Origin: Kumtagia sp963820075
Lineage (GTDB): Bacteria; Pseudomonadota; Alphaproteobacteria; Rhizobiales; Rhizobiaceae
DNA: 64,000 nt
Direction of reading: 5' to 3'
Assembly: GCA_963820075.1 (NCBI GenBank)
Contig: CAWFYS010000006.1
Span: forward strand, 783,288 to 847,287
A program made the translations under genes and the position numbers. The notes under the pieces are model-generated. The model did no database searches. It was not told the origin of the DNA and saw only the letters and a program-made list of their open reading frames with translations. Of the stretch, positions 1 through 16,588 are shown piece by piece. Each line of letters opens with the position of its first letter. Position 1 is the stretch's first letter.

Positions 1-1
1 G

Positions 2-349
2 CGCCTAAGCGAGGTGCTAAGGCCGCGCAAGACAACGATCGACTACATCTACGACTTCGGCGACTCTTGGGAGCATCGGCTCACCGTCAGCCGTGTTCGC
101 GCCGGAGACGCCGACATTACCTACCCGCGCTACGTCGGCGGCGAGCGGAACGCGCCGCCCGAGGACTGCGGCGGCACCCCGGGTTTCTACGACATGCTCG
201 ACGCCCTTTCCGACCCGCAGCATCCGAACCACGCGGATATCAAGGAATGGGCCGAAGACTACGACCCCGACGCCGTGGACGAAAAGGCGATCAGGACAGC
301 GCTGGATCGCATCGCTCAACGCCGGAAAACCCGAAAGCGCTCGCTATAG
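2..349 (+). CDS. Plasmid pRiA4b ORF-3-like family protein, 5' truncated by the window edge
   Basis: The frame is open from base 2, so the gene begins outside the window. The GTG at 14 is internal, because the residues before it (RLSE) still fit the family. What is visible is the C-terminal ~115 residues, with the family hallmark YDFGDSWEH near the left edge and a later ED(C)GGTPGF segment. The rest is acidic and charged, ending RKTRKRSL. The family (plasmid pRiA4b ORF-3, also called IS1096 TnpR-like) is common on plasmids and mobile DNA but has no firmly assigned biochemical role. The last 6 bases overlap the stop end of the convergent alcohol dehydrogenase gene. No transposase is visible next to it. 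Family call is strong; function unknown. Confidence 0.8.
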   Translation, partial: RLSEVLRPRKTTIDYIYDFGDSWEHRLTVSRVRAGDADITYPRYVGGERNAPPEDCGGTPGFYDMLDALSDPQHPNHADIKEWAEDYDPDAVDEKAIRTALDRIAQRRKTRKRSL

Positions 350-1363
350 CCCTGTCGTTATCACCATCCGGAACCGGGCTGCGCCGCTCATCATCCGTTC
401 ATAGGCTTCGGCTGCCTGCTCGAGCGGCATCGTTTCGATCATGGGCCGAATGTTGGCGAGCGCGCTGAAGGCAAGCGTGTCCTCGGAATCAATCGAGGTT
501 CCCGACGGCCATCCCTGTATTGCCCGATGACCGGTGATCAGCAGCAGGGGCGATACTTCGATTGCGTCCGCCGACGCACCGACGACAATCATCCTGCCGC
601 CGACGGCGAGGCCGCCAAGTGCCGCGCTCATCGCCTGCGCGTTGGTCACAGTGGAGAGGATCACGCGGGCGCCGCCCAGCCTGCCGAGTTCGGCGGCGAC
701 GTCCTGGGTGGTGCTGTCGATATAGTGATGAGCGCCGAGATCATGCGCCAGCGCGCCCTTGTCCGCGCCACGGGCGATGGCGACAGTGCGGCAGCCCATC
801 CTTGCTGCGAACTGCACGCCAAGATGGCCGAGACCGCCGATGCCGAGCACCGCGACGGTATCTCCCGCCCGCACGCCGCTGTTGCGGAGCGCATTGTAGG
901 TCGTGATGCCGGCGCAAAGCAGCGGTGCCGCCTCGGCGGCCTGCAGGTCATCCGGGATCGCGGCCAGCGCCTCGAACGGCGCGATCATGTATTCGGCATA
1001 GCCGCCATCATACGATATGCCGGGAACCTTGCCGTTCGCGCAGGTGATGAAATCGCCGCGGCGGCAGGATTGGCAATGGCCGCAATGGCCGCCGTGCCAG
1101 CCGACGCCGACCCGCCGCCCCGCCGTCCAATTGGGCACGCGCTCGCCGACCGCGTCGATCACGCCGACGACTTCATGTCCCGGCACGCGCGGATATTCGA
1201 TTCCCGGGAACAGCCCTTCCTTGGTGAAGACATCGCTGTGGCAGACGCCGCATGCCTGCACCTTGATCAGGACCTGCCCCGCTTGCGGGACGGGAATCTC
1301 GCGTTCGACCAGTTCAAAAGGCCCGCCGGCATTCTTCACTTGAACGGCACGCATGCGTGGCAT
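344..1363 (-). CDS. Zinc-dependent alcohol dehydrogenase (MDR family)
   Basis: A 339-residue medium-chain dehydrogenase that should oxidise an alcohol or reduce an aldehyde with NAD(P) in the cytosol; the substrate cannot be read from the sequence. The N-terminal GroES-like domain has the catalytic zinc ligands C41 and H63 (GVCHSD, PGHE). The four structural-zinc cysteines are at about C94, C97, C100 and C108. The Rossmann fold carries LGIGGLGHLG around residue 175. The start was set at ATG 1363 because GAGGAGG lies 5 nt upstream; an in-frame ATG at 1396 would add 11 unconserved residues. Length is normal for the family. The gene is monocistronic and convergent with the pRiA4b-like gene. Confidence 0.9.
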   Translation of the reverse strand: MPRMRAVQVKNAGGPFELVEREIPVPQAGQVLIKVQACGVCHSDVFTKEGLFPGIEYPRVPGHEVVGVIDAVGERVPNWTAGRRVGVGWHGGHCGHCQSCRRGDFITCANGKVPGISYDGGYAEYMIAPFEALAAIPDDLQAAEAAPLLCAGITTYNALRNSGVRAGDTVAVLGIGGLGHLGVQFAARMGCRTVAIARGADKGALAHDLGAHHYIDSTTQDVAAELGRLGGARVILSTVTNAQAMSAALGGLAVGGRMIVVGASADAIEVSPLLLITGHRAIQGWPSGTSIDSEDTLAFSALANIRPMIETMPLEQAAEAYERMMSGAARFRMVITTGL

Positions 1364-1522
1364 CGGGGCCTCCTCGGGTTGTTGGGACATCGACAAAGCG
1401 CTGGGTCAAGTTTAGGCGTCGTTGCCGCAAATTGAAGCCCCCCGGGCGGTCGCCTTGAATAATTTTACCCGCTCGACCTGACCACTCACGGCCCTGAATC
1501 CGGGCTAACGAAAAGTGAAAGT

Positions 1523-1657
1523 CCCCCTCTCCGGCCGCTTCGGGGCCACCTCTCCCCCGCTCACCGCGGGGGCGAGGATAGGCGCCAAGCGTGCCACCGC
1601 TTATCCTAGCCCTCACGAAGTGGGGGAGAGGTGGCCGCGAAGCGGCCGGAGAGGGGG
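1523..1657. repeat. Palindromic intergenic repeat, family B, copy 1
   Basis: A ~135 bp imperfect palindrome in the 422-base gap between rpoC and the alcohol dehydrogenase. The left arm begins CCCCCTCTCCGGCCGCTTCG and the right arm ends with its complement. A GC-rich inner hairpin contains the GAGGATA/TATCCT arms. The same arms recur at 35629-35764, and both copies are followed on the right by a conserved TCGAAT...ATCCCGTTAAC tail. Such elements are typical of Hyphomicrobiales genomes. It could act as a terminator for the convergent rpoC and adh ends. I see no gene in the rest of the gap. Confidence 0.75.
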
Positions 1658-1785
1658 TCGAATGCGATCCCGTTAACCTGAGTTCAGGGCCGTGCCTGAC
1701 CACTGTGAATCGCTTGAAGTAGAAATGCCGAAGGCCGCCGGATTTCCGCCCGGCGGCCTTGCTGGCTGTTTGCCGACCGCCCCGA

Positions 1786-5982
<4,197 letters not shown>

Positions 5983-6054
5983 GCCGTTCTCCTTTTCGGG
6001 CATCGCCGCCGACGCCCATTTCTAAATTCCTGAACGCTTCGCGGCGCCCCTTCA

Positions 6055-6232
6055 CCCCTCATCCGTCTCGGCTTCGCCTCGACACCTTCTCCCACAAGGG
6101 GAGAAGGGGGAGCCTGGCCTCGCCGGGTCTGCCAATCTCCGATGCCGGAGACTGGCCAGGGCTAAAGGCGCCCGCTCGACCTTCTCCCCTTGTCGGAGAA
6201 GGTGGCCGAGCGAAGCGAGGTCGGATGAGGGG
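6055..6232. repeat. Palindromic intergenic repeat, family C, between rpoB and rpoC
   Basis: A 178 bp element filling most of the rpoB-rpoC spacer. Its ends are near-perfect inverted repeats: CCCCTCATCCG at the left and CGGATGAGGGG at the right, each followed inward by a CTCGGCTTCGC / GCGAAGCGAG arm and a CCTTCTCCC / GGAGAAGG arm. The centre holds TCTGCCAATCTCC, which also occurs in the shorter element near 49763. No coding potential is seen. Because rpoC has its own Shine-Dalgarno site beyond the element, it probably remains co-transcribed, but a large RNA hairpin would form in the mRNA. Confidence 0.8.
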
Positions 6233-6258
6233 TGCGCCCGGCGCCCCTCACCCCATTG

Positions 6259-10393
<4,135 letters not shown>

Positions 10394-10473
10394 CGTCGCT
10401 CCTTGCTCGCTTGGGGCGGACCTGCCGGCCTGCCTTGCATATACGTGACCAGGCAATGCCCCGATCAGTCCTG

Positions 10474-10581
10474 AAACGGGTGAAAACCCGTTTCCTGAAA
10501 GCCGCGCGGGGCCTTCAGGAAAGAGGTTTTCGAACGTATGTCTTGTTTACGGGAACCGGCGGACGCGTCAGCGCCCGCCGG
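10474..10581 (-). promoter_or_regulatory. Hairpin cluster in the rplL-rpoB spacer (possible attenuator)
   Basis: The 198-nt spacer contains three successive stem-loops in transcript order: an 11 bp GC-rich stem (10556-10581, CCGGCGGACGC with its near-complement), a TTTCCTGAA/TTCAGGAAA stem (10491-10522) and an AAACGGGT/ACCCGTTT stem (10474-10493). The last two share the TTT at 10491-10493, so they are mutually exclusive at that point. In other bacteria a partial terminator and RNase III processing site lie in this spacer and set the ratio of L7/L12 to RNA polymerase. Here that role is inferred from position and structure only. Confidence 0.5.
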
Positions 10582-10591
10582 CACCCAGCAC

Positions 10592-10969
10592 TTACTTCAG
10601 CTCGACCTTGGCGCCGGCAGCTTCGAGCTGCGCCTTGATCTTGTCGGCGTCGGCCTTGTTGGCGCCTTCCTTGACCGGCTTCGGAGCGCCCTCGACCAGG
10701 TCCTTGGCTTCCTTGAGGCCAAGGCCGGTGATCGCGCGCACTTCCTTGATGACGTTGATCTTCTGGGCGCCGGCCTCAAGGAGAACCACGTCGAATTCGG
10801 TCTTCTCTTCGACCGGGGCGGCAGCGACAGCGGCGCCACCGGCGGCGGCGGCCGCTACCGGAGCGGCGGCGGAAACGCCCCACTTTTCTTCGAGCAGCTT
10901 CGACAGCTCAGCGGCCTCGAGAACGGTCAGGGTCGAGAGGTCGTCTACGATTTTGGCGAGATCAGCCAT
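10592..10969 (-). CDS. rplL: 50S ribosomal protein L7/L12
   Basis: A 125-residue L7/L12, the multi-copy stalk protein that recruits translation factors to the 50S subunit. The N-terminal dimerisation domain (MADLAKIVDDLSTLTVLEAA) is followed by an alanine-rich hinge around residues 33-52. The globular C-terminal domain contains KINVIKEVRAITGLGLKEAK and ends GAKVELK. A start ATG with AAAAGGAAC upstream is clear. It lies 54 nt downstream of rplJ and upstream of rpoB, as in the standard rplKAJL-rpoBC cluster. No oddities. Confidence 0.98.
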   Translation of the reverse strand: MADLAKIVDDLSTLTVLEAAELSKLLEEKWGVSAAAPVAAAAAGGAAVAAAPVEEKTEFDVVLLEAGAQKINVIKEVRAITGLGLKEAKDLVEGAPKPVKEGANKADADKIKAQLEAAGAKVELK

Positions 10970-11023
10970 TTTTCAGTTCCTTTTGAAAGTTCGAACAAGT
11001 GTTGGTGATAGCGAGGAACGGCC

Positions 11024-11542
11024 TCACGCCGCTTCGTCCTTCCGGGCATAGGCGCCGATGACGCGCGCGACCGAAGCCGCGGGCGCATTGACGACCTGGG
11101 CGATCCGCGTAGCCGGAGTGGCGATCATGCCAACCAGCCTGGCGCGCAGCTCGTCGAGCGAGGGCAGCGTGGCCAGAGCCTTAACGCCGTCCGCGTTGAG
11201 AGCGGTCCTTCCCATCGCGCCGCCGAGAATGATCAGCTTGTCATTCCCCTTGGCGAAATCGGAGGCGACCTTCGGTGCCGCAATCGGATCAGCCGAGTAG
11301 GCGATCAGCGTCTGTCCCTTGAACAGATCGATGATGCCCTCGGATTCGGTGCCCTGAAGAGCGATCTTGGCGAGGCGGTTCTTCGCGACTTTGACGGTTC
11401 CGCCGGCAGTCCGCATCTTCCCACGAAGATCGTTCATCTGCGCAACGGTGATACCGGCATAGTGGGCCACGACGACTGAACCGGCGCTCTTGAAAGCGTC
11501 GTTCAGGCCCGTGACGAGTTCGCGTTTTTCCGCTCTATCCAC
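11024..11542 (-). CDS. rplJ: 50S ribosomal protein L10
   Basis: A 172-residue L10, which anchors the L7/L12 dimers to 23S rRNA and autoregulates its own mRNA. The start is GTG at 11542, giving MDRAEKRELVTGLNDAF, the usual alphaproteobacterial N-terminus. GGTGGAGG lies upstream in the leader. The N-terminal RNA-binding domain and the C-terminal helix (residues ~145-172, NAPAASVARVIGAYARKDEAA) that binds L7/L12 are both present. It is preceded by a long leader (11543-11915) and followed by rplL. Confidence 0.97.
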   Translation of the reverse strand: MDRAEKRELVTGLNDAFKSAGSVVVAHYAGITVAQMNDLRGKMRTAGGTVKVAKNRLAKIALQGTESEGIIDLFKGQTLIAYSADPIAAPKVASDFAKGNDKLIILGGAMGRTALNADGVKALATLPSLDELRARLVGMIATPATRIAQVVNAPAASVARVIGAYARKDEAA

Positions 11543-11915
11543 TGCCTATCTCCAGTTGACCTCCACCCTCGCGGGCTTTGGTCGGTTGCCTTCTGCCGGG
11601 CGGGCTTTCCACTACTGAATCACCCGAACGGCGCTCGAGGATCCTGCCCCCTTTAGCCAGGCCGGCGGACCGGAAGGTCAGCCGCCACGCGGACAAAAGG
11701 CAAACACGGTTCGAACCTTCCAACGAGGTCGGGTATGACCCCCTTGTCCGGTCGTCACCCGTCTCATGCAGGCCCATGCGAATTAAGGCTGAGCCGCCTG
11801 CAATCTCGGACAGGATAGTCCGGAAGCGTTCTTCTGCTTCCAGTATCCGGGCGGACGTGCCGCCCGGAATTCCTTGGAAGGCCAACGCGCTGGGCGCTGG
11901 CCCTACGTTAAAACA
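11543..11915 (-). promoter_or_regulatory. rplJL leader region (probable L10 autoregulatory leader)
   Basis: The 373 nt between rplA and rplJ contain no gene. At the rplA side there is a 9 bp perfect GC stem with a 5 nt loop (11846-11868, TCCGGGCGG...CCGCCCGGA) that could terminate or process the rplKA transcript. The remainder is transcribed leader, ending in GGTGGAGG just before the GTG start. A long structured leader bound by L10(L12)4 is known for this operon in many bacteria (the L10 leader family). The assignment here rests on position and length; I did not fold it or match a covariance model. Confidence 0.6.
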
Positions 11916-12614
11916 TCAGCCAGCGCTGAGGCTTGCCAGATCGACCTTGACGCCGGGGCCCATGGTCGAGCTCACCGACATCTTGCGCATGTAGACGCCC
12001 TTGGCACCGGACGGCTTTGCCTTGTTGACGGCATCGGCCAGCGCCCGCACGTTCTCTTCGAGCGCGGCGGTCTCGAACGAGACCTTGCCGACGCCGGCAT
12101 GCACGATGCCCGCCTTCTCGACGCGGAACTCGACGGCGCCGCCCTTGGACGCCTTGACGGCGGCAGCCACATCCATGGTCACGGTGCCGACCTTCGGGTT
12201 CGGCATCATGCCGCGCGGGCCGAGCACCTTACCGAGACGACCGACCAGCGGCATCATGTCCGGAGTGGCGATGCAGCGGTCGAATTCGATCGAGCCCTTC
12301 TGAACGGTCTCGACCAGATCCTCCGCGCCGACGATATCGGCTCCGGCGGCCCTCGCCTCGTCGGCCTTCGCGCCCTTGGCGAAGACGGCGACGCGGACGG
12401 TGCGGCCCGTGCCGTTCGGCAGATTGACGACACCACGGACCATCTGGTCGGCGTGACGCGGATCAACGCCGAGATTCAGCGCAACCTCGACAGTCTCGTC
12501 GAACTTGACCTTCGAACGGTCCTTGAGCATTTTGATCGCCTCGGCGAGCGCATAGGACTTGTTCGGATCGACGCCCTCGCGGGACTTCGCTACGCGTTTT
12601 GCAAGCTTTGCCAT
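11916..12614 (-). CDS. rplA: 50S ribosomal protein L1
   Basis: A 232-residue L1, which binds 23S rRNA at the stalk near the E site and can repress its own operon. It starts MAKLAKRVAKSREGVD and keeps the family segments GTGRTVRVAVFAKG, MMPLVGRLGKVLGPRGMMPN and the terminal SSTMGPGVKVD. It starts 4 nt after the rplK stop, so the two genes are translationally coupled. Length is normal. Confidence 0.98.
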   Translation of the reverse strand: MAKLAKRVAKSREGVDPNKSYALAEAIKMLKDRSKVKFDETVEVALNLGVDPRHADQMVRGVVNLPNGTGRTVRVAVFAKGAKADEARAAGADIVGAEDLVETVQKGSIEFDRCIATPDMMPLVGRLGKVLGPRGMMPNPKVGTVTMDVAAAVKASKGGAVEFRVEKAGIVHAGVGKVSFETAALEENVRALADAVNKAKPSGAKGVYMRKMSVSSTMGPGVKVDLASLSAG

Positions 12615-12618
12615 CGTT

Positions 12619-13047
12619 TCAGCCCACCACTTCCAGGCCCATCGAACGGGCGGAGCCTTCGACCATGCGCATGGCGGCTTCCACGTCGTTGGCGTTGAGA
12701 TCCTTCATCTTGGCGGTCGCGATCTCGCGCACCTTGTCGCGGCTGATCTTGCCGACCTTGGTCTTGCCCGGCTCCTTGGAGCCCGAGGTCAGATTGACCG
12801 CCTTCTTGAGGAAGTAGCTCACCGGCGGCGTCTTCATGACGAAGGTGAACGACTTGTCGACGTAGTAGGTGATCACCACCGGAACCGGCGATCCCTTCTC
12901 CATCTCCTGCGTCTGGGCGTTGAACGCCTTGCAGAATTCCATGATGTTGATGCCGCGCTGACCAAGCGCCGGTCCGATCGGCGGCGACGGCGTGGCCGAC
13001 CCTGCCTTGACCTGGAGCTTGAGCTGGCCCGCTACCTTCTTAGCCAT
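12619..13047 (-). CDS. rplK: 50S ribosomal protein L11
   Basis: A 142-residue L11, which binds the GTPase-associated centre of 23S rRNA and is needed for RelA signalling. It begins MAKKVAGQLKLQVKAGSATP, with the conserved proline-rich SPPIGPALGQRGINIMEFCK loop. The C-terminal rRNA-binding domain ends ARSMGLEVVG. It heads the rplKA pair, 156 nt downstream of nusG. No unusual features. Confidence 0.98.
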   Translation of the reverse strand: MAKKVAGQLKLQVKAGSATPSPPIGPALGQRGINIMEFCKAFNAQTQEMEKGSPVPVVITYYVDKSFTFVMKTPPVSYFLKKAVNLTSGSKEPGKTKVGKISRDKVREIATAKMKDLNANDVEAAMRMVEGSARSMGLEVVG

Positions 13048-13203
13048 CTCTTTCCTGCCTCTGTCTCATGCCGGACTGTTCCGGCGGTTTGCAGTCTGGT
13101 GGTCCGGATGCCACGGCCGGCTAGTGCCGCATTTCCTCCCACCGCCAGGCGAGCGACGTTTCCGCCCTCGCCGCCCCGCCACGTCTTGGCAGGACTTCTC
13201 CGG

Positions 13204-13743
13204 TCAGCCCTTTTCGACCTGACCGAATTCCAGATCGACCGGCACCGCGCGCCCGAAGATCGAAACTTCCACCTTGAGCCGCGCCCGCTCAGCATCCACC
13301 TCCTGGACAAATCCGTTGAAGGAGGCGAACGGCCCGTCCGAAACGCGCACCTGCTCGCCCACCTCGAAGATGACCGACGGCTTCGGCCGCTCGACGCCTT
13401 CCTGGACCTGATGCAGGATGCGCTCGGCTTCCTTGTCGGTGATGTGCATCGGCTTGGCGGTGTGCTTGTCCTCGCCGAGGAACCCGGTCACGCGCGGCGT
13501 GTTCTTCACCAGACTGATCACCGGGTCGGTGAGTTCGGCCTTGAGCAGCACATAACCGGGAAAAAACTTGCGTTCGGCATCGACCTTCTTGCCGCGACGA
13601 ACCTCGACGACCTTTTCGGTCGGCACGACGATCTGTTCGATCTTGTCGCTCAGGCCCTTCTGCTTGGCCTTGTGCTCGATGTCCTCGGCGACCTTCTTTT
13701 CGAAGTTCGAATAGGCATGGACGATGTACCAGCGCGCCGTCAT
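13204..13743 (-). CDS. nusG: Transcription termination/antitermination protein NusG
   Basis: A 179-residue NusG, which binds the RNA polymerase clamp, suppresses pausing and links polymerase to Rho or to the ribosome. The NGN domain starts MTARWYIVHAYSNFEKKVAE, with the FFPGYVLLK core near residues 66-74. The KOW domain has GEQVRVSDGPFASFNGFVQE. The start is ATG 13743, with GGAG 8 nt upstream; the longer open frame to 13779 overlaps the secE stop and lacks conservation. It is co-transcribed with secE. Confidence 0.97.
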   Translation of the reverse strand: MTARWYIVHAYSNFEKKVAEDIEHKAKQKGLSDKIEQIVVPTEKVVEVRRGKKVDAERKFFPGYVLLKAELTDPVISLVKNTPRVTGFLGEDKHTAKPMHITDKEAERILHQVQEGVERPKPSVIFEVGEQVRVSDGPFASFNGFVQEVDAERARLKVEVSIFGRAVPVDLEFGQVEKG

Positions 13744-13768
13744 CTCAAATTCTCCGTATACGCCGGTA

Positions 13769-13972
13769 TCAGCGACCAAGGCCGAGGATCAGGTCGATAC
13801 CGAACGCCATGAGTTGGTCGGCGACAAAGAAGAAGATCATCGCGATGATGGCGAACACGACCACCATCACGGTCGAGATCATCGTCTCGCGGCGAGAAGG
13901 CCAAGTCACCTTCGCCGTCTCGGACCTTACCTGCTGGAGGAAGGTGAATGGATTGGTGGTCTTCGATGCCAT
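13769..13972 (-). CDS. secE: Preprotein translocase subunit SecE
   Basis: A 67-residue single-membrane-span SecE, the essential clamp subunit of the SecYEG translocon in the inner membrane. It reads MASKTTNPFTFLQQVRSE. The amphipathic motif KVTWPSRRET (residues 21-30) and the hydrophobic segment MISTVMVVVFAIIAMIFFFV (31-50) are the family signature. The start ATG 13972 was chosen on this homology; the long open frame upstream to 14413 runs through the tRNA-Trp gene and is spurious. It lies 25 nt upstream of nusG. Confidence 0.96.
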   Translation of the reverse strand: MASKTTNPFTFLQQVRSETAKVTWPSRRETMISTVMVVVFAIIAMIFFFVADQLMAFGIDLILGLGR

Positions 13973-14146
13973 TTGCCGCTCTGTCTCGAAAGATCCGTTG
14001 GTTCGGATCTCCTGGATGTTCCCGTTGCCGGGAGAAATCGCTACCGGAACGTGTCGTCGGCGCCGAATCAGTTGCCGATACAACCCACGCATTTTAGACG
14101 CGTACAGCCAGCTTCCCAGCTCCACGCGTCGCGTGCCCGTCTGTCT

Positions 14147-14175
14147 ACATAGAACCGATTCCTGCTCCACGCAAG
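14147..14175 (-). promoter_or_regulatory. Candidate sigma-70 promoter for secE-nusG
   Basis: On the minus strand CTTGCG (-35, 14170-14175) and CTATGT (-10, 14147-14152) are separated by exactly 17 bp, a good match to the rhizobial housekeeping promoter style. It lies ~175 nt upstream of secE and downstream of tRNA-Trp. The 344-nt gap between the tRNA and secE contains no gene that I can support. The match was found by eye, so a chance hit is possible. Confidence 0.5.
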
Positions 14176-14316
14176 GGGCAAGCTTCGGTTCATAACCAAA
14201 CGCCGTATCGGGACCATCCAGTCGTCCCGTCTCGGCTATATGGATTCTTATGCCCGAAAGTGCGCAATCTTGCAAGATGCCCGGCTTTCGACGTACTTGC
14301 GCGGTCTTGGGCGTGC

Positions 14317-14392
<76 letters not shown>

Positions 14393-14404
14393 AGGGCGAC
14401 GCGT

Positions 14405-14433
14405 ACATTTCACAAAGAACGCTGCCTTTCAAG
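14405..14433 (-). promoter_or_regulatory. Candidate promoter for tRNA-Trp
   Basis: On the minus strand CTTGAA (-35, 14428-14433) is followed after 17 bp by AAATGT (-10, 14405-14410), about 13 nt before the mature 5' end of tRNA-Trp. Spacing and position fit a sigma-70 promoter for a stable RNA. Identified by eye only. Confidence 0.45.
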
Positions 14434-14653
14434 GGGCGACGCGACAATTCGATTGTAACTGGCGTGATCTCGTGCGGACCCTCGCCGAGTAACTTTGCTC
14501 CTCGCTCGATCGTATTAGGAGGGGCGCAATGGTCGGGATGTTGGCTACCAGACCTCGGCTTATTGACAGCCTCCCTCCCCCTCCTTAGGGCGAGACGCCC
14601 ACTCGGCGCAATGCGCGCGCAAAAAGCGGCGACCATCGGAAAGTTCTTGCACA

Positions 14654-15700
14654 GTGTTCTACCCCGTCAGGAATCCTGAAGACTGGAGCGCGATCGGGCG
14701 GCTTACGGTCCTCGACAGGCTCAAGCTGAGCTTTCGCAACAAGCGATATGCGTTGCGTGCCAAGAAATGGACCGGCGTGTCTTTGACGGCCGTCCGCCGC
14801 CCGGCCAGGACGCTCGGCCCCTCGGATGTCGCGCTACTGTGCGTAACCAGGAATATTGCGAAGAACGTCCATTCCTTTCTCGAGCATTATCGGAAGCTCG
14901 GCGTCGCCCGCTTCGCCTTTGTCGATGACCGTTCGGACGACGGCACGCGTGAGATCCTCCTCAATGCCCCGGATGTCGATCTCTTCGAATCCAATTTCAC
15001 TTACCGGCAATCGGGCGGAGGCCTCGTCTGGCGCGATATGCTGGTCGACCTTTATGGCCGCGACCGCTGGTATATCTCGATCGATAGCGACGAATACCTG
15101 ATCTATCCGGGCTGCGAGAGCCGTCCCATCACCGATTTCATAGACGATCTCCGACGGACCGGCCGCAAGCGCGCGCTGGCCGCCATGATCGATCTGTATT
15201 CGGCCGGCCCGCTCGGCGAAACAAGGCCGCATCTTCCGCCGGAGGCGCCACCGACGGATTTCTGCCCGCTTTTCGACGGCGACGGATACCGGCTCGCCAA
15301 TGAGAAATTCTGCATGGCCGTGCGCGGCGGCCCGCGGCAGCGCCTGTTCGGCGCGGATATGCGGCTGACAAAATTCCCGCTGCTGCTCGTCGACGCGGCG
15401 ACGCAATTCAACGGAGGCTCCAGTCACGCGCCCCTGCCGATCCAGCGCAACTTCGCCCCGGTTCAGGCGATCCTGCTCCACTACAAATTTCCGGCCGGCG
15501 CCATCGAGGACTTCAAGGCGATCGTGACGCGGCAAAGCCATGCCGGCCAGTCGCATTTCTACAAGAGGATCGTCGACAGCAACGCGTTCGACGGAACCAC
15601 CGACCTGCGCTACGCGCACTCGATGGCATTCGCCGGGTCGGAAGCTCTGGTAGCATCGGGCTTCATGCAGGACCTCAGGCGGGATGATCGGGACGGGTGA
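14654..15700 (+). CDS. Glycosyltransferase family 2-like protein
   Basis: A 348-residue cytosolic glycosyltransferase of the GT2-like group that begins ALLCVTRNIAKNVHSFLEHY at about residue 57. It has the nucleotide-sugar binding FVDDRSDDGT motif (~85-94) and the metal-binding DSD in ISIDSDEYL (~145). The C-terminal half contains H and K residues typical of Glyco_tranf_2-type proteins that modify surface polysaccharides; donor and acceptor cannot be deduced. No membrane span is seen. The start is uncertain: GTG 14654 is the first in-frame start and has no strong ribosome-binding site. It stands alone between tRNA-Trp and two secreted protein genes on the other strand. Confidence 0.8.
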   Translation: MFYPVRNPEDWSAIGRLTVLDRLKLSFRNKRYALRAKKWTGVSLTAVRRPARTLGPSDVALLCVTRNIAKNVHSFLEHYRKLGVARFAFVDDRSDDGTREILLNAPDVDLFESNFTYRQSGGGLVWRDMLVDLYGRDRWYISIDSDEYLIYPGCESRPITDFIDDLRRTGRKRALAAMIDLYSAGPLGETRPHLPPEAPPTDFCPLFDGDGYRLANEKFCMAVRGGPRQRLFGADMRLTKFPLLLVDAATQFNGGSSHAPLPIQRNFAPVQAILLHYKFPAGAIEDFKAIVTRQSHAGQSHFYKRIVDSNAFDGTTDLRYAHSMAFAGSEALVASGFMQDLRRDDRDG

Positions 15701-15775
15701 ACTTGTCCCGTCACGCGCGTCGCGGAGCTGGCCGAGTTCGCTGGCGGAAACGCTTCCCGTCACAAATCCGAATCC

Positions 15776-16561
15776 TCAATTCTCCAGATCGAGAACCGTG
15801 AAGACCCGGCAATTGTCGGGAGCCGGGAACGCCTTGCAAATGCTGGCGTCGGTGATGCTCTCGGCGGTTCCGTTGTCGGAGATCAGTCCGGCCGCCCTCA
15901 GCGGCGCTGTGTCGAAGTTGTGGGCCGGCGAGGACTTCATCAGGTCGAGCAAACCGCGGTCGACGCCCATTTCCTTGAGATAGGCGGCCACCCGCTGTTC
16001 GGCGGACCTGCTCATTTTGGGATCTTTCAAGCGGACCCGCAGGATCGCAGAATCCGGGGCGTGACGTTTTGTGCCGCCTGCCAGCATCAGTGTGCATTCC
16101 GAGGCGCAATAACCTCCATAGGATATCGCGCGGCCGAGAAAATCGGCTCCTTTCCTCTCGTTGACCTTGCAGTCTTTCTCTTCCGGCCGACAACCGACGA
16201 ACCAGGTCCGTCCGACGACCACCGGCAGCCCGGCGCGGCGGATTTGCCTGCCCATCGCCATAGCCGCCTCGGCGTCGCCGCCGACGGAAAAAAGCACGAT
16301 CGGCAATTTGCGGCCGCCGAGCGTCTTCAGCATCGTCTTGAAAAGTGCCGGCGTCTTGGCGCCGATCGCGCCTTCCGCCGAAATCCATTCGGGACACGTC
16401 GGCTCGCAGGCCGAATCATTGGCGCGCACCACGACGAATCGCATCTGTTTTGGCTGTGGCGTCCCGGCCGCTTCCGCGCCCGGCGCCAGGACACAGCACA
16501 GCGCCAGCACGGCAAGGGCCGCGCGCCACGCGTGGCGGCGGCTCAAAATCGTCGCCGACAA
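15776..16561 (-). CDS. Secreted ClpP/SppA-fold-like protein (COG3904 type), probable catalytic histidine lost
   Basis: A 261-residue exported protein with an N-terminal signal peptide (hydrophobic residues ~12-31, cleavage after AEA). The mature part has the ClpP/crotonase-like core seen in COG3904 periplasmic proteins: FVVVRANDSACEPTCPEWIS, then LFSVGGDAEAAMAMG, then GGYCASECTLMLAGG with the serine of the CAS motif. Where the neighbouring paralogue has GVHQI after this serine, here the sequence is AILRVRL, so the histidine of a Ser-His dyad appears to be missing. Six or more cysteines suggest disulphides in the periplasm. It lies 27 nt downstream of its paralogue and is probably co-transcribed. 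Function unknown. Confidence 0.75.
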   Translation of the reverse strand: MSATILSRRHAWRAALAVLALCCVLAPGAEAAGTPQPKQMRFVVVRANDSACEPTCPEWISAEGAIGAKTPALFKTMLKTLGGRKLPIVLFSVGGDAEAAMAMGRQIRRAGLPVVVGRTWFVGCRPEEKDCKVNERKGADFLGRAISYGGYCASECTLMLAGGTKRHAPDSAILRVRLKDPKMSRSAEQRVAAYLKEMGVDRGLLDLMKSSPAHNFDTAPLRAAGLISDNGTAESITDASICKAFPAPDNCRVFTVLDLEN

Positions 16562-16588
16562 ATGGAAGCGCCGGAAGCGTCGCAGAGT

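Noticed and set aside
2..349. pRiA4b ORF-3/TnpR-like protein as proof of a mobile element
   Set aside because: The family name is historical; no transposase, inverted repeats or target duplication is visible, and the gene is cut by the window edge.
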